Of a DNA stretch of 64,000 nucleotides, positions 54,734 through 64,000 are shown in pieces. A program made the translations under genes and the position numbers. The stretch covers positions 1-64,000 of the forward strand of contig JAJEBQ010000032.1 in assembly GCA_022822495.1 (NCBI GenBank), given 5' to 3'. Numbering within the stretch: the stretch's first letter is position 1; each line of letters begins with the position of its first letter. A model generated the notes under the pieces. That model had not been told where the DNA came from and searched no databases. It worked only from the letters and a program-made list of their open reading frames with translations. The stretch is from Paracoccaceae bacterium (lineage in GTDB: Bacteria; Pseudomonadota; Alphaproteobacteria; Rhodobacterales; Rhodobacteraceae).

Positions 54734-55786
54734 TTATGGAGATTTAATCAGTAGTGAACTATCACCGTATGATAAGAATCTATACCGCTGCTTTATGGCA
54801 TGCTGATATATCTGCTTCATTTTTTCTCCGCCTATAAAGGCCGCAACAAGAACGAGTAATGAAGATTTGGGAAGATGGAAGTTGGTTAATAATCCATCGG
54901 CAATATTAAATGAAAAGCCAGGTCTAATATAAAGGTTTGTAATACCCTCCCAAGGCTTGATATTATTGTCTCTTGCAGCTGTTTCCATTAGCCTCAGGGA
55001 AGTGGTTCCTACAGCAATTACTCGATTATTGTCTTGTTTCGCCTTACGTATGGCATCCACAGCAGTTTGGGATATACTGCCCCATTCCCCATGAATTTTG
55101 TGCTCAGCAATATTATTGGATGTCATGGGCAAAAAGGTGCCAGCCCCGACATGCAGAGTCAATTCAGTAAATCTAATGCCTTTCACTTCGAGTTTTGAAA
55201 CAATATTTTCGTCAAAATGAAGCGAAGCTGTCGGAGCAGCTACGGCACCCAGTTTCTGGGCAAAATAGGATTGATATTTTGTCTGATCAGAAGGATTTTC
55301 TGATCTCTTGTTGAGAATATAACTTGGCAGAGGGGTGTGTCCTATCGCCTGAACTTCTGAAAAAAAATCTGTCCCTTGCAGGTTGAAATTAATTTCACAC
55401 CATTTGCCATCAATATTAATAACTTTTCCTTCCAATTTGTCACCAAATAGAATGATATCACCCTTATTCAGTTTTCTTAAGGGCTTCCCAAGACAAGTCC
55501 AATTCCCCTTTTGATTTGGGGCATCAAGGTTTATTGATATTTTACCGCCTCTAACCCGTGACCTTGCGCTGCTGCGTTTATGCCCAATCAAATGTGCAGG
55601 AAAAACCTTGGTGTTGTTGACAACCAAAAGGTCTCCAACATTCAAATAGGAAGACAAGTCCTCAAATTTGGCGTCAATGGTTTGATTATCTCTGAATACC
55701 AGTAACCGTGAGGAACTTCGTGGGTCTACTGGATTCTGGGCAATTAAGGGCGAAGGAAGATCGTAGTCAAAATAACTTAAGTCCAT
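54734..55786 (-). CDS. queA: S-adenosylmethionine:tRNA ribosyltransferase-isomerase QueA
   Basis: A 350-residue enzyme that builds epoxyqueuosine in tRNA from SAM. Family blocks are YFDYDLPSPLIAQNPVDPRS near the N-terminus, NNTKVFPAHLIGHK, GAVAAPTASLHFDE, LHVGAGTFLPM and NFHLPKSSLLVLVAAFIG. It lies just downstream of the giant AsmA-like gene (12 bases between them) on the same strand, so both may share a transcript. Confidence 0.96.
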   Translation of the reverse strand: MDLSYFDYDLPSPLIAQNPVDPRSSSRLLVFRDNQTIDAKFEDLSSYLNVGDLLVVNNTKVFPAHLIGHKRSSARSRVRGGKISINLDAPNQKGNWTCLGKPLRKLNKGDIILFGDKLEGKVINIDGKWCEINFNLQGTDFFSEVQAIGHTPLPSYILNKRSENPSDQTKYQSYFAQKLGAVAAPTASLHFDENIVSKLEVKGIRFTELTLHVGAGTFLPMTSNNIAEHKIHGEWGSISQTAVDAIRKAKQDNNRVIAVGTTSLRLMETAARDNNIKPWEGITNLYIRPGFSFNIADGLLTNFHLPKSSLLVLVAAFIGGEKMKQIYQHAIKQRYRFLSYGDSSLLIKSP

Positions 55787-55798
55787 AATGCAATCAAC

Positions 55799-58700
55799 TC
55801 AGGGTACAATATTCAGAAACAGAAAACCTGTTAAATTGCTTGGATTAATGACCGATGTAGGTTCAATTTCAAAGTCGGGGTTGGCAAGGGTACCAGTAAG
55901 AGTAAAATCAAGGGTGCCTATCTCACCTGTTATGCTGCTTGGCACCAGTAAGCTTATTGGGTTTACAATTTTGATAAGCGTTGTAATAACTCTTAGAGGT
56001 GCAACCGTACCTTTAAAATTCATGGTTTTGGCCTGCAAATCAAAATCACCTGAAAACGAAAAGCCAACTTGGGTACCGATACCTGCGGCATCATTTAAAA
56101 ACAGTCTCTCTTTGGTCAAATTAAAATCTGACCTGATTTGATCCATGGGGATCCCGATTTCCTCTTCCGATTCAATAGCTGATTCATCCTCAGCGCTTCT
56201 CCCTAATTCATAAAACGGTGGTATATTTATATCACTGATGATAATGGTTCCATGAAATTCTCCTTCACCCTCCCCCGGGTTAACATCAATCCAAACCTTT
56301 CCACCCCTTAAGGTCTCAATCAATTCAGCATCTCTGGCAACTTGACCTGCATTATCAGAAGCAATTCTCAACATCCATGTTTCTTCCCGATCAAACAACC
56401 ATCCATTCAATGTCGCTCCACCGTTCATTTTACCGTTAAAATTCGCCCGAACATCTTCATCCCTTTGAATGAGGCCGTTAATGTCCGTAATGGAAAAACG
56501 GGGTGAAATCTTGAGTTCACCCAAATAAAAACTGAACTCCTGATCGGTTTTCTCGTTGGAACTGTATTGGGCAAGCATGCTGGAATTACCCAGTTCGATT
56601 GTGCCTGGTATCTCAAGTTCAATGGCACCATTTTCATCAAGGGAAACTACGAGTTCTCCCGAGTAAAAACCTGCCATTTCAACCTGATTCAAATAAAAGG
56701 ATTCAAATCCCCCATCCGCATTTAGATTTAACCTGCCTTCAGCTGCGAGACCGGTGGCATTTAATTTAAATGCGTTGATATCAAGTGGACTGCCTATGCT
56801 AGCTCCTACAAACAGACTACCCCTTTCCTCTGATGGTTTTGCCCAATCAATAACCGGAATTTCAATACCCGTGCCATAAAGATCAGAATTCAGTCTCATA
56901 TAGGGTGGTGCCTCGCTGGGAAAACCCAGATTGAAATTGATCACACTTGAGCCCGAAACAATATCGGGGATAAAATCAATATTAAACTCTTCAAAAAACG
57001 CATCAGTTAGATTGAAACTGCCAGAAATATTCAATCGTTCTGAAACATTTGGCTCAAAACTTTGAGTCATGGTTGCATTGATCGGCAAATTACCAAAATT
57101 GCCTTCTCCTCCAATAACCAGACTTTGGTTATCAAATTTAATATCCAACTTCTCTGCCTGAAAGATTTTTCCGTAAAACAAGCCAATAGTTTCAAACGCT
57201 GTAAACTCACCAAATCCTTCATAATGAATTTGATCCTGAGGGATCTTTTGTATCAGCGGGAAATTTATTTTTATTTCTCCACTGGCGTCGCCACTTACAA
57301 AGACTGGGGTCAGATTCGCTTTCGAAATAAAATTGAATGGATCAAGGTCTAGAAGTTCAAATAGGGGGTAAATTTTACTGTTGACTTTCAGATGCACCGC
57401 CGATGGAATTTTATTGTTCGTTATATCGGGGATATAGAATCGGCTTCCATCCAGAGTAACCACTCCCTTTTTGAAGACTTCGGTATAGCCCTCGTCCATC
57501 TGTAGAGAAAAATCTTTTTCGGTCAGAGTGGCAAAGCCATTTCCCTTGACAATCGGTGGAAAGCCCTTCAAATAGGTAAAATCTACATCAGAAAAGGTGT
57601 AGGTCGCATTGAGTTTTGGTTTGGAATTGCGATAGAGGGTAATACCACCGGTCAACTCGTCAATTACGCCATTATGTATATTCTTTAGGAACCAAGATCT
57701 TGTATTACTGACAAAATTCAAAGGCCAAAATTTCATTGTTTCGAATTTACTTAAATCCCTGGTCCAAAAGTGAATGGAACCCAATTCCGACCTCTTATCA
57801 AAGAAAAGAGATCCCTTCCCCCAAAATTGTGTACCTCCTTCATCAAAATAGAATTGAGCTATACGGAGTTCCCTATTTTCACCATCGAATTTAAAGTCAA
57901 TATTCCCATCAATCCTTTTCAGTGAAGAATCAAATGTTTCATTGTCTTTTAACTGTATATATTCGAGAAGGATGTTGCCGACAAAATCTTGGCCAAAATT
58001 TGATCCCTGAGAAAAAAAACTGCCTGAGGCTTTTGCAGTAAAGAGATCGGATTCAACAATCAGATGGTCAATCATAATACCACTTTCCTGCGAATTGAGT
58101 GGATATCTGAAAGTCAAATTAAATTTATCAATTCGCAGCTTATCCTTATTCCTACCGTGAGGTATCATGAGTGAGGTTGTGTTAAATTCTCCCTCTAATA
58201 GCGATGTTAACCAATGGTAATTTGTCCTAAAGGTAAATACACCATCGCCATAATCAAATTGGCCACTCGCTTTGTTCGCTTGCAAGTTGTAGAAGGTAGA
58301 TAAGAATTCAACAGGGGCGGTAATTTCACTGGTAACACTTTCTTCCCCTAGTGAAATGACAAAACCGATATCCTCATCTGTACCTATGGAAATTCGATTT
58401 TCAAGCCCGGCCAATTCAATTCGATTGATTTCAAACTCTCCGGTAATGGGATCTTTACCATTCGATAAATTTGTGATTTTCCCGGTCGAAAAAATCGAAA
58501 TGGGATCCGAGTGAATCGCTAATTCTTTGAAGTGGATTGCCTGCCCTTGTGAACCACCATCAAAATTAAGGCGAATTTTGTTCATTCCCTTTTCTAATTC
58601 AAGGAATGCCTCTATCGAGCCTTTGATATCTATCTTCCCATCCGGTAAGGTTTTGAGGTTAAATTTACCATTTGACAACATGGCAGGGGATGTACTCCCG

Positions 58701-60352
58701 CCAAGTGGAAATAACCCTCCACTTACGGTAAGATCATAGTTGATGTTATACCCAAATGTCTCACTAACAGCGTTAAATTTTACCTTGCCGATGGGTGAAG
58801 GCAGGGGTACGGTTTTTGACTTCTCTCGTAGGCTTATTTCACCGGCATAAGAAGGCTTGCTATCGCTGTTGGTTAAGTTCATTACCACCTCACCCTCAAG
58901 GGCAAAGGGGTATTCTTCCAGTGAAAAAAACAAACCCTTTGAGACGATAGCCTGTTTTTGTTGTTCAAACTGAAACGGTATTTCTATGCGGGATCCCTTC
59001 AGTTCTTCTCCAGGCACTGATATGTCATTAACCCAACTCAACTTACCCCTTAACGTATCAATGTTTCTCTGGGCACCTAACTCTCCTGATATTGTTGCCG
59101 AAAACAAACTGTTTTCCTGAAACACATTCGAAAGGAAGGATTCGTCCTGTTGCTCTGATCCCAAGCCCGTAAATTCTCCCTCAATATTGAAACTGCCATT
59201 CTGATTCTCAGATGGAATCAGGAACGAGAAGGATATTTCCCCTGATTGGTTCATAGTATCGGCCTCAACCCTTTGTTCAGTTAAAAAACTTTCCAGAGTT
59301 GCTTTACCTAATACTTCCAATCCTTCATTCAGCGTTCTGAAATGAACAGAACCTTTACCCATGGTCGTGATATAATCTGACCGCAAATTTATAGTATCAA
59401 GGTCAAATGTGCCGGTTTTAGGTGCATATTGAAAATCCACACCAAGACTATCAATAGTGAGAGGCGTCAGGTTTCCTGTTGAAATGAAGACTAAATCCAA
59501 TAGATTTATTGATCCCTGAATTTGGTCATATGGTTTATTGGTATTTAGCTCAATAAGAACCGTGCCGTAATCTATACTTTCATAGCTTTCAGGTTGATAA
59601 ACTCCAGTTTGAAACAACTCGGACAAAACTTTGGTATCACCAACAAGATTGATTTTGTAAGCAGTTTCCTGATTCTTTTGATATCGGTTGAAACTCCATT
59701 TTACTTTTGCTTCAACCGAATCATCTGGATAGAAAAAACTCCCTTCAAAGCCGTTTTCTTTTGTTACTAATTGAACCAGTCCAACTATTTCCAGATCTGT
59801 TTTGCCGGGTAATTGCTTCTTGGGAATACTGATTTTGTTGAATTCAATAATTTCCAGGTCAGAAAACAGTGGCGATTCAAAAAAAGAGATTGATTGTAAG
59901 ATGGGTTCAATTTCATTGGGAAATTCTGAGATATCAATTCTCGGTGCTGATTCGTCTCTTTTGTGGTCCGTTTTAAGGGCAACTTTATCCCCATCTATGG
60001 CTGCTGGGATAAATGCACCGGATAATATTGAATCCAACCTGAAAGAAATCAACAAATCACTTATATCAATTTGGGTGCCATTTTGCCGCAAATGCAATTT
60101 TGTACGGCCAAAATGAAGCTTGGGTCTAAACCTTACTGGATCCAGTTTTAAGGAAACCTTTTCCACCTCAACAGATTTAATTTCAGGTAACATTGTTACC
60201 TGTTCAACAATTACGTTTCTGACCAAACCAGTTACCGGTATGGAACCCAATGATAACCAAACAAACAGAAAAAGGGCAAAGCCGGCTATACCAAGCAGAA
60301 TCCTTCCCGTTAAAGAAAGTAACGCTTCATTTTTTATGTTAGAAAACTTCAC
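55799..60352 (-). CDS. giant AsmA-like/YhdP-type envelope protein
   Basis: A 1517-residue protein that starts at GTG 60352. It has a single N-terminal membrane helix (GRILLGIAGFALFLFVWLSL), a long periplasmic part rich in beta strands (DUF3971-like) and a C-terminal AsmA-like segment near SVINPSNLTGFLFLN. Proteins of this type (YhdP, TamB, AsmA) are thought to bridge the periplasm and move phospholipids to the outer membrane. It is near the usual length of YhdP. It precedes queA. Confidence 0.85.
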   Translation of the reverse strand: MKFSNIKNEALLSLTGRILLGIAGFALFLFVWLSLGSIPVTGLVRNVIVEQVTMLPEIKSVEVEKVSLKLDPVRFRPKLHFGRTKLHLRQNGTQIDISDLLISFRLDSILSGAFIPAAIDGDKVALKTDHKRDESAPRIDISEFPNEIEPILQSISFFESPLFSDLEIIEFNKISIPKKQLPGKTDLEIVGLVQLVTKENGFEGSFFYPDDSVEAKVKWSFNRYQKNQETAYKINLVGDTKVLSELFQTGVYQPESYESIDYGTVLIELNTNKPYDQIQGSINLLDLVFISTGNLTPLTIDSLGVDFQYAPKTGTFDLDTINLRSDYITTMGKGSVHFRTLNEGLEVLGKATLESFLTEQRVEADTMNQSGEISFSFLIPSENQNGSFNIEGEFTGLGSEQQDESFLSNVFQENSLFSATISGELGAQRNIDTLRGKLSWVNDISVPGEELKGSRIEIPFQFEQQKQAIVSKGLFFSLEEYPFALEGEVVMNLTNSDSKPSYAGEISLREKSKTVPLPSPIGKVKFNAVSETFGYNINYDLTVSGGLFPLGGSTSPAMLSNGKFNLKTLPDGKIDIKGSIEAFLELEKGMNKIRLNFDGGSQGQAIHFKELAIHSDPISIFSTGKITNLSNGKDPITGEFEINRIELAGLENRISIGTDEDIGFVISLGEESVTSEITAPVEFLSTFYNLQANKASGQFDYGDGVFTFRTNYHWLTSLLEGEFNTTSLMIPHGRNKDKLRIDKFNLTFRYPLNSQESGIMIDHLIVESDLFTAKASGSFFSQGSNFGQDFVGNILLEYIQLKDNETFDSSLKRIDGNIDFKFDGENRELRIAQFYFDEGGTQFWGKGSLFFDKRSELGSIHFWTRDLSKFETMKFWPLNFVSNTRSWFLKNIHNGVIDELTGGITLYRNSKPKLNATYTFSDVDFTYLKGFPPIVKGNGFATLTEKDFSLQMDEGYTEVFKKGVVTLDGSRFYIPDITNNKIPSAVHLKVNSKIYPLFELLDLDPFNFISKANLTPVFVSGDASGEIKINFPLIQKIPQDQIHYEGFGEFTAFETIGLFYGKIFQAEKLDIKFDNQSLVIGGEGNFGNLPINATMTQSFEPNVSERLNISGSFNLTDAFFEEFNIDFIPDIVSGSSVINFNLGFPSEAPPYMRLNSDLYGTGIEIPVIDWAKPSEERGSLFVGASIGSPLDINAFKLNATGLAAEGRLNLNADGGFESFYLNQVEMAGFYSGELVVSLDENGAIELEIPGTIELGNSSMLAQYSSNEKTDQEFSFYLGELKISPRFSITDINGLIQRDEDVRANFNGKMNGGATLNGWLFDREETWMLRIASDNAGQVARDAELIETLRGGKVWIDVNPGEGEGEFHGTIIISDINIPPFYELGRSAEDESAIESEEEIGIPMDQIRSDFNLTKERLFLNDAAGIGTQVGFSFSGDFDLQAKTMNFKGTVAPLRVITTLIKIVNPISLLVPSSITGEIGTLDFTLTGTLANPDFEIEPTSVINPSNLTGFLFLNIVP

Positions 60353-60547
60353 ACTCGATTCATTACTTCATTTGGCAAAACTTCAGAATTCTTTTACTGA
60401 CGCGAGGTTTTGTTAGGTTAGTCTCAAAGATCTCATTAGCGTTGCTGCCGAATCCTCATTCTAAATGATGTTGAATAAAATTGTAAACGACGAATAAATA
60501 ACACATGGTGATCACGATTTATTTGTCACTCATCGACAAAAATCTAT

Positions 60548-60575
60548 TTGACAAAATTTTACTCTATTGTAAGAT
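60548..60575 (+). promoter_or_regulatory. sigma-70-type promoter of the M23 peptidase gene
   Basis: TTGACA (60548-60553) and TAAGAT (60570-60575) are separated by 16 bases and stand 39 bases before the ATG at 60615. The intergenic region of 262 bases also separates the divergent AsmA-like gene, so it holds promoters for both. Confidence 0.6.
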
Positions 60576-60614
60576 AGGTGACAATATTGACTTTAAAATA
60601 AGTCCAGAGCAGTA

Positions 60615-61868
60615 ATGGTACAGGCAATCAGAAAAAAGTTATCTTCATTAGGTATGAACGGCTGGATCGTATCAATCCAGTCCGAGAACGAAACCAAATA
60701 CCTTTATTTGGGACTAAGAGCCCGGGTAATTGCCATTTTCCTGACATTCACAATTTTAATGTGGTTATTTGTTGCAACTTTCATGGTTATCAACAGCCAT
60801 TTTCTTAAATCTCAGGACCAAGTGGTTTCCCTGGATGTTCTTAATGGTGATTTAATTACCCTTTTGGGCGAGCGAGACGGGCTGCTACAGGAAAATCAGA
60901 CATTAATCAGCCAAACTCAAAAAGCCCTTGAACTCGTTTACCAACAAGAAATAGAACTAAACAAGCTCAAAAAGGAAATTGCCGAACTGAATGGTCCCCA
61001 AAATGGTGATTTCCCAAATTACAGGAATTCATCTCTCGCTGATGAACCGATTGAGACCGCCAGAATTTCAAATGATCATGAATTTGTTACCACCCTTTCA
61101 AAGGTTCTTACAGACAGCACCGAAAAACTAAGGGATTCGCATGCAAGGGTTACCACGTTGGAATCAGAACTTGCCAAAAGCCACCATCAAGTGATGGCCA
61201 ATAATCAAAAAATGGCCAATCTGCTGAATGAATTAACTCTCAGTATTTCAGTTGCAACAAGCGGTATCAAGGATGTTCTGCATCGGGTGAATGTTTCACC
61301 GGATAAAATACAGAACGAACTCAGGGCATTATATCGCAATCAAAATCAGTTTAATTTGGACGCCCTGCAAATGGAAACATTGCGAAGTATGTCATCTTCA
61401 CCCGTATCAGAAGAGGCTAGCCAGGTTGAAATTGCACTGGCAGAATTGAATATCCTTAATTTGGGGTATCAGTCTTTACCATTTGGTGACCCACTAAAAG
61501 GACGATTGCGAACAACTTCGGGTTATGGTATGCGTAGCCATCCTATCTCAGGCCAGAGGAAAATGCATAATGGAATCGACTTTGGTTCACCGATAGGAAC
61601 GCCCGTCTATGCCACAGGAAATGGGGTTGTGGAGTTTGTAGGTAACAAAGGTGGATTTGGAAAAACAATTATTATTAAACATATCTCTGGATTAAGAACA
61701 GTTTATGCCCATTTAAGTAAAATCAATGTTAATAGTGGAGAACTGGTAACAATGGATAAGGTCATTGGGAAAGTAGGCTCAACAGGTTATTCCACAGGAC
61801 CACACCTCCATTATGAAATTACTCGATTTAAAAAACCACTTAACCCGCTAAAATATATGGAAGGGTAA
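60615..61868 (+). CDS. membrane-anchored M23 peptidase with coiled coil
   Basis: A 417-residue protein. A single membrane helix near residues 33-56 (RVIAIFLTFTILMWLFVATF) is followed by a coiled coil (about 75-250) and a C-terminal LytM/M23 domain. Zinc-site motifs are HNGIDFG (HxxxD) and, near the end, HLHYEI (HxH). It should cut peptidoglycan crosslinks or activate other enzymes, facing the periplasm. It stands one base before the bactofilin gene; this pairing of an M23 peptidase and bactofilin is common and linked to cell shape. Confidence 0.93.
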   Translation: MVQAIRKKLSSLGMNGWIVSIQSENETKYLYLGLRARVIAIFLTFTILMWLFVATFMVINSHFLKSQDQVVSLDVLNGDLITLLGERDGLLQENQTLISQTQKALELVYQQEIELNKLKKEIAELNGPQNGDFPNYRNSSLADEPIETARISNDHEFVTTLSKVLTDSTEKLRDSHARVTTLESELAKSHHQVMANNQKMANLLNELTLSISVATSGIKDVLHRVNVSPDKIQNELRALYRNQNQFNLDALQMETLRSMSSSPVSEEASQVEIALAELNILNLGYQSLPFGDPLKGRLRTTSGYGMRSHPISGQRKMHNGIDFGSPIGTPVYATGNGVVEFVGNKGGFGKTIIIKHISGLRTVYAHLSKINVNSGELVTMDKVIGKVGSTGYSTGPHLHYEITRFKKPLNPLKYMEG

Positions 61869-61869
61869 A

Positions 61870-62418
61870 ATGTTTGCATCAAAAGGAAAAGTCAAAGAAC
61901 CTGTCACTACTTTACAAAAGGAGAACGAAGTAATGCCTGAAATTAGTTCAATACAAAGGCCAGCACCCTCTGGGTCAGTCAATAAACCCCGATCTACCTC
62001 TAACAGTCCTTCCATTATTTCCAAGGACCTCAAAATTGTGGGTAATCTGCAATCACCAAATGATATTATTATTGAGGGAAAAGTCGAAGGAGATATCTCT
62101 GCCAGGAATTTGACTGTTAAAGAAACCTCTGAAATTGAAGGGCATATCCGGGCCGAAGAGGCCATTTTGGAAGGTTTCGTCAAAGGTGAAGTCAGAGGAT
62201 CAAAAATACGTCTGAATAAATCTGCCCGCGTGCAAGGTGATATTATTCATGGAACCATTGCGATTGAAGCCGGAGCACATTTTGAAGGAACCGTTAAAAG
62301 AACCGAAGAACCTCTCGGTTTTTCTGGTAAAAAAGAGATGAAATCTAACCAATCAGCACAACAAAACAAATCACCTGCACCTTTGCAGAAGCCAGCCCAA
62401 GGGAACAAGATCGTCTAA
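61870..62418 (+). CDS. bactofilin
   Basis: A 182-residue cytoskeletal protein. Disordered ends flank the beta-helix core (about 52-150), in which short repeats such as KIVGNLQSPNDIIIEGKVEG and GFVKGEVRGSKIRLNKSARV recur, typical of bactofilins. It polymerises without nucleotide and often positions wall enzymes, such as the M23 peptidase encoded directly upstream. Confidence 0.94.
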   Translation: MFASKGKVKEPVTTLQKENEVMPEISSIQRPAPSGSVNKPRSTSNSPSIISKDLKIVGNLQSPNDIIIEGKVEGDISARNLTVKETSEIEGHIRAEEAILEGFVKGEVRGSKIRLNKSARVQGDIIHGTIAIEAGAHFEGTVKRTEEPLGFSGKKEMKSNQSAQQNKSPAPLQKPAQGNKIV

Positions 62419-62479
62419 ACAGTTTAACGCTTTCTGGGTTGATCTCTCTAAGGTTGTCTTGAGGCAAAGTAAATCAGTT

Positions 62480-63586
62480 TTACCGTGATCGTCCGGCGGC
62501 GTTTTTGGCTAGAACGGAAGCCATAAAGCCGTCTAGATCTCCATCAAGTACGGCTTGCGGATTCGACGATTCAAAGTTGGTTCGTAAATCCTTGACCATT
62601 TGGTAGGGAGTCAGCACATACGAACGTATCTGATTCCCCCAACCGGCATCACCCTTGTTTTGATAAAGTTCCTGTTGTTTTTCATTTCTATTGCGAAGTT
62701 CCAGTTCATAAAGCCTTGATCTTAGGGCCTCCATACAGTTTGCCCTGTTAATGTGCTGAGACCTTTCTGAAGAAGTCACAACAATTCCAGTTGGCAAATG
62801 GGTTATCCTTACAGCAGAGTCAGTTTTGTTCACATGCTGACCTCCAGCGCCGGAAGAACGGTAGGTATCTACGCGCAAATCACTAGGGTTTATGTCAACT
62901 TCAATGTTCTCATCTATGACCGGAAACGCACCAACAGAACTGAAAGAGGTGTGCCGTCTTGCCGCACTGTCAAAGGGTGAAATTCTTACCAAGCGATGAA
63001 CACCAGATTCGGATTTAAGCCAGCCATAGGCATTCAAACCCCTTATTTTAAGGGTAATTGACCGCAAACCAGCTTCGGCATCACGATTTTGAGATATCAA
63101 TTCAATCTTGAACCCTCTGCTTTGGGCCCATCGTTCGTACATTCGGGATAACATCTGGGCCCAATCACAGGATTCTGTTCCACCAGCCCCAGCCTTGATT
63201 TCCAAAAAAGCATCATTTTTATCAGCCTCGTCATCCAACAATGTTTCCAGAACTTTCTTTTCAGTTTCAACTTGTAGGTCAATGATGGCCTTTTCAGCTT
63301 CCTGAACAATCTCATCATCATCCTCTTGCTCGCCCAATTCAATAAATTGGACGTTGTCATCCAAGGTGGCTTGCAGGTTTTCATAAGTTTCAATTTTTCC
63401 GATAATAACCTGTCGTTCCTTCATAATTTCTGTTGCAGAGACCTGATCCTCCCAAAGTTTTGGATCTTCAATTTTAGAATTGAGGTTTTGAAGTTTATCC
63501 TCCAACTCATCTTGCCTTATTTTCTCTTTGAGAAGGTTCAAGGACGTTTTGATTTCATCAACGATTTTGAGAATATCTGACCGCAT
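62480..63586 (-). CDS. prfB: peptide chain release factor 2
   Basis: A 368-residue release factor with the GGQ motif (SGAGGQHVNKTDSAVRITH) for peptidyl-tRNA hydrolysis and the SPF motif (VRISPFDSAARRHTS) for UGA/UAA recognition. It runs in one frame from ATG 63586 with no internal UGA frameshift site, unlike E. coli prfB. It follows the PBP1A gene, a common alphaproteobacterial order. Confidence 0.96.
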   Translation of the reverse strand: MRSDILKIVDEIKTSLNLLKEKIRQDELEDKLQNLNSKIEDPKLWEDQVSATEIMKERQVIIGKIETYENLQATLDDNVQFIELGEQEDDDEIVQEAEKAIIDLQVETEKKVLETLLDDEADKNDAFLEIKAGAGGTESCDWAQMLSRMYERWAQSRGFKIELISQNRDAEAGLRSITLKIRGLNAYGWLKSESGVHRLVRISPFDSAARRHTSFSSVGAFPVIDENIEVDINPSDLRVDTYRSSGAGGQHVNKTDSAVRITHLPTGIVVTSSERSQHINRANCMEALRSRLYELELRNRNEKQQELYQNKGDAGWGNQIRSYVLTPYQMVKDLRTNFESSNPQAVLDGDLDGFMASVLAKNAAGRSR

Positions 63587-63702
63587 GTTATGTTTCTGCC
63601 TGTTTAATTCTTCTGGCGTTTTGCATAGAAAAGCAAAACAATCGAATTTAAATGAAATCTAGGAGTTTTCGTAGGGTTTTCAAATTGGCACCTTGGCCTT
63701 GA

Positions 63703-64000
63703 TCAGTATAAACCGCCCGCTGATATTGACCCGAAGGAACCACGTTCAATTTGACTATCAGTACCATCATCATTGTTGTCCAGGTCCCTGTTTTGACTAT
63801 CAGTAGCGACCTCAACGGCTTTATAAGTACCCTCATCCCAATCTTCAAAGGTTATCACAGGTAAATCTGAGGCCATCGGAAATCCGCCATCAATAACCCG
63901 AAGGCTTCCTTCGCGTGGTTCTGTACCAATTCGGAAAAATTCTGCAATCACCGTACCTTCATCCTCTTCAGTCATGTTATGTACGATTTCACCCGTGAAT
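63703..64000 (-). CDS. penicillin-binding protein 1A, C-terminal end (partial)
   Basis: An open frame runs in from the window edge and ends at 63703. Its last part reads VIAEFFRIGTEPREGS and closes with ISAGGLY. The phrases EAFKPGTEP-like and GGLY ending match the C-terminus of alphaproteobacterial PBP1A (mrcA), and prfB is its usual downstream neighbour. The catalytic domains lie outside the window, so the call rests on tail and context. Confidence 0.72.
   Translation of the reverse strand, partial: FTGEIVHNMTEEDEGTVIAEFFRIGTEPREGSLRVIDGGFPMASDLPVITFEDWDEGTYKAVEVATDSQNRDLDNNDDGTDSQIERGSFGSISAGGLY

Noticed and set aside
62480-63586. Programmed frameshift expected in prfB
   Set aside because: The gene reads in one frame from ATG 63586 through the region where E. 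coli has its in-frame UGA, so no frameshift is needed.

Overview
The window looks like chromosome of a low-to-moderate G+C alphaproteobacterium, probably marine or soil and heterotrophic. The support is gene content: a C-terminal PBP1A fragment next to an unframeshifted prfB, a class II DAHP synthase, a PreT/PreA reductive pyrimidine pathway, a GlpSTPQUV-type glycerol ABC importer like that of rhizobia, and a bactofilin/M23 pair. The taxon below class level cannot be read from the sequence.

Layout. 1-174 is the end of an IS1634-family element. 505-9695 (minus) is one long cluster for taking up and degrading pyrimidines: an NMT1/THI5-like binding protein, PreT and PreA (dihydropyrimidine dehydrogenase), an M20-type carbamoyl amidohydrolase, a dihydropyrimidinase, an ABC ATPase and two permeases. 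9958-16523 (minus) is a type I restriction-modification operon (hsdM-hsdS-x-y-hsdR). A zeta-toxin-like kinase (x) and a 61-residue partner (y) sit between hsdS and hsdR, and the genes are translationally coupled. 16762-22680 carries DAHP synthase, a PQQ-type sugar dehydrogenase, a dimethylglycine/sarcosine dehydrogenase-like flavoprotein and a MobA-like nucleotidyltransferase. The last gene runs into a tRNA-Leu(UAA) that is interrupted by a 204-nt group I intron. 23164-24714 is a PIF1-like helicase with a C-terminal WYL-like domain. 24899-30918 (minus) is the glycerol importer. 31397-35826 holds a methyltransferase, tRNA-Leu(CAA), a methionine-rich RTX protein, membrane proteins and DsbB. 35936-42039 (plus) is a peptide-type ABC importer with a Tat-type binding protein and a fused double ATPase.

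42155-52500 is a mobile, partly decayed accessory region. It contains an IS1595-type transposase pseudogene split by an intact IS1634 insertion with a 6-bp target duplication, a type II restriction-modification pair, an IS1182-like remnant, two Fic proteins each preceded by tandem palindromic repeats, and several dispersed or inverted repeats. From 52500 to the end the window returns to ordinary chromosomal genes: an HNH endonuclease, an MFS transporter, queA, a giant AsmA/YhdP-like protein, an M23 peptidase, a bactofilin, prfB and the end of PBP1A.

The most notable signals are the tRNA-Leu(UAA) group I intron, the toxin-like kinase embedded in the type I R-M operon (the position PrrC occupies in a known system), the three 12-bp repeats in the HsdS spacer, the complementary loss of ATPase motifs in GlpS and GlpT, and a stable hairpin directly after each of the three binding-protein genes. 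All assignments are by eye from motifs and remembered family features; no database search was run.
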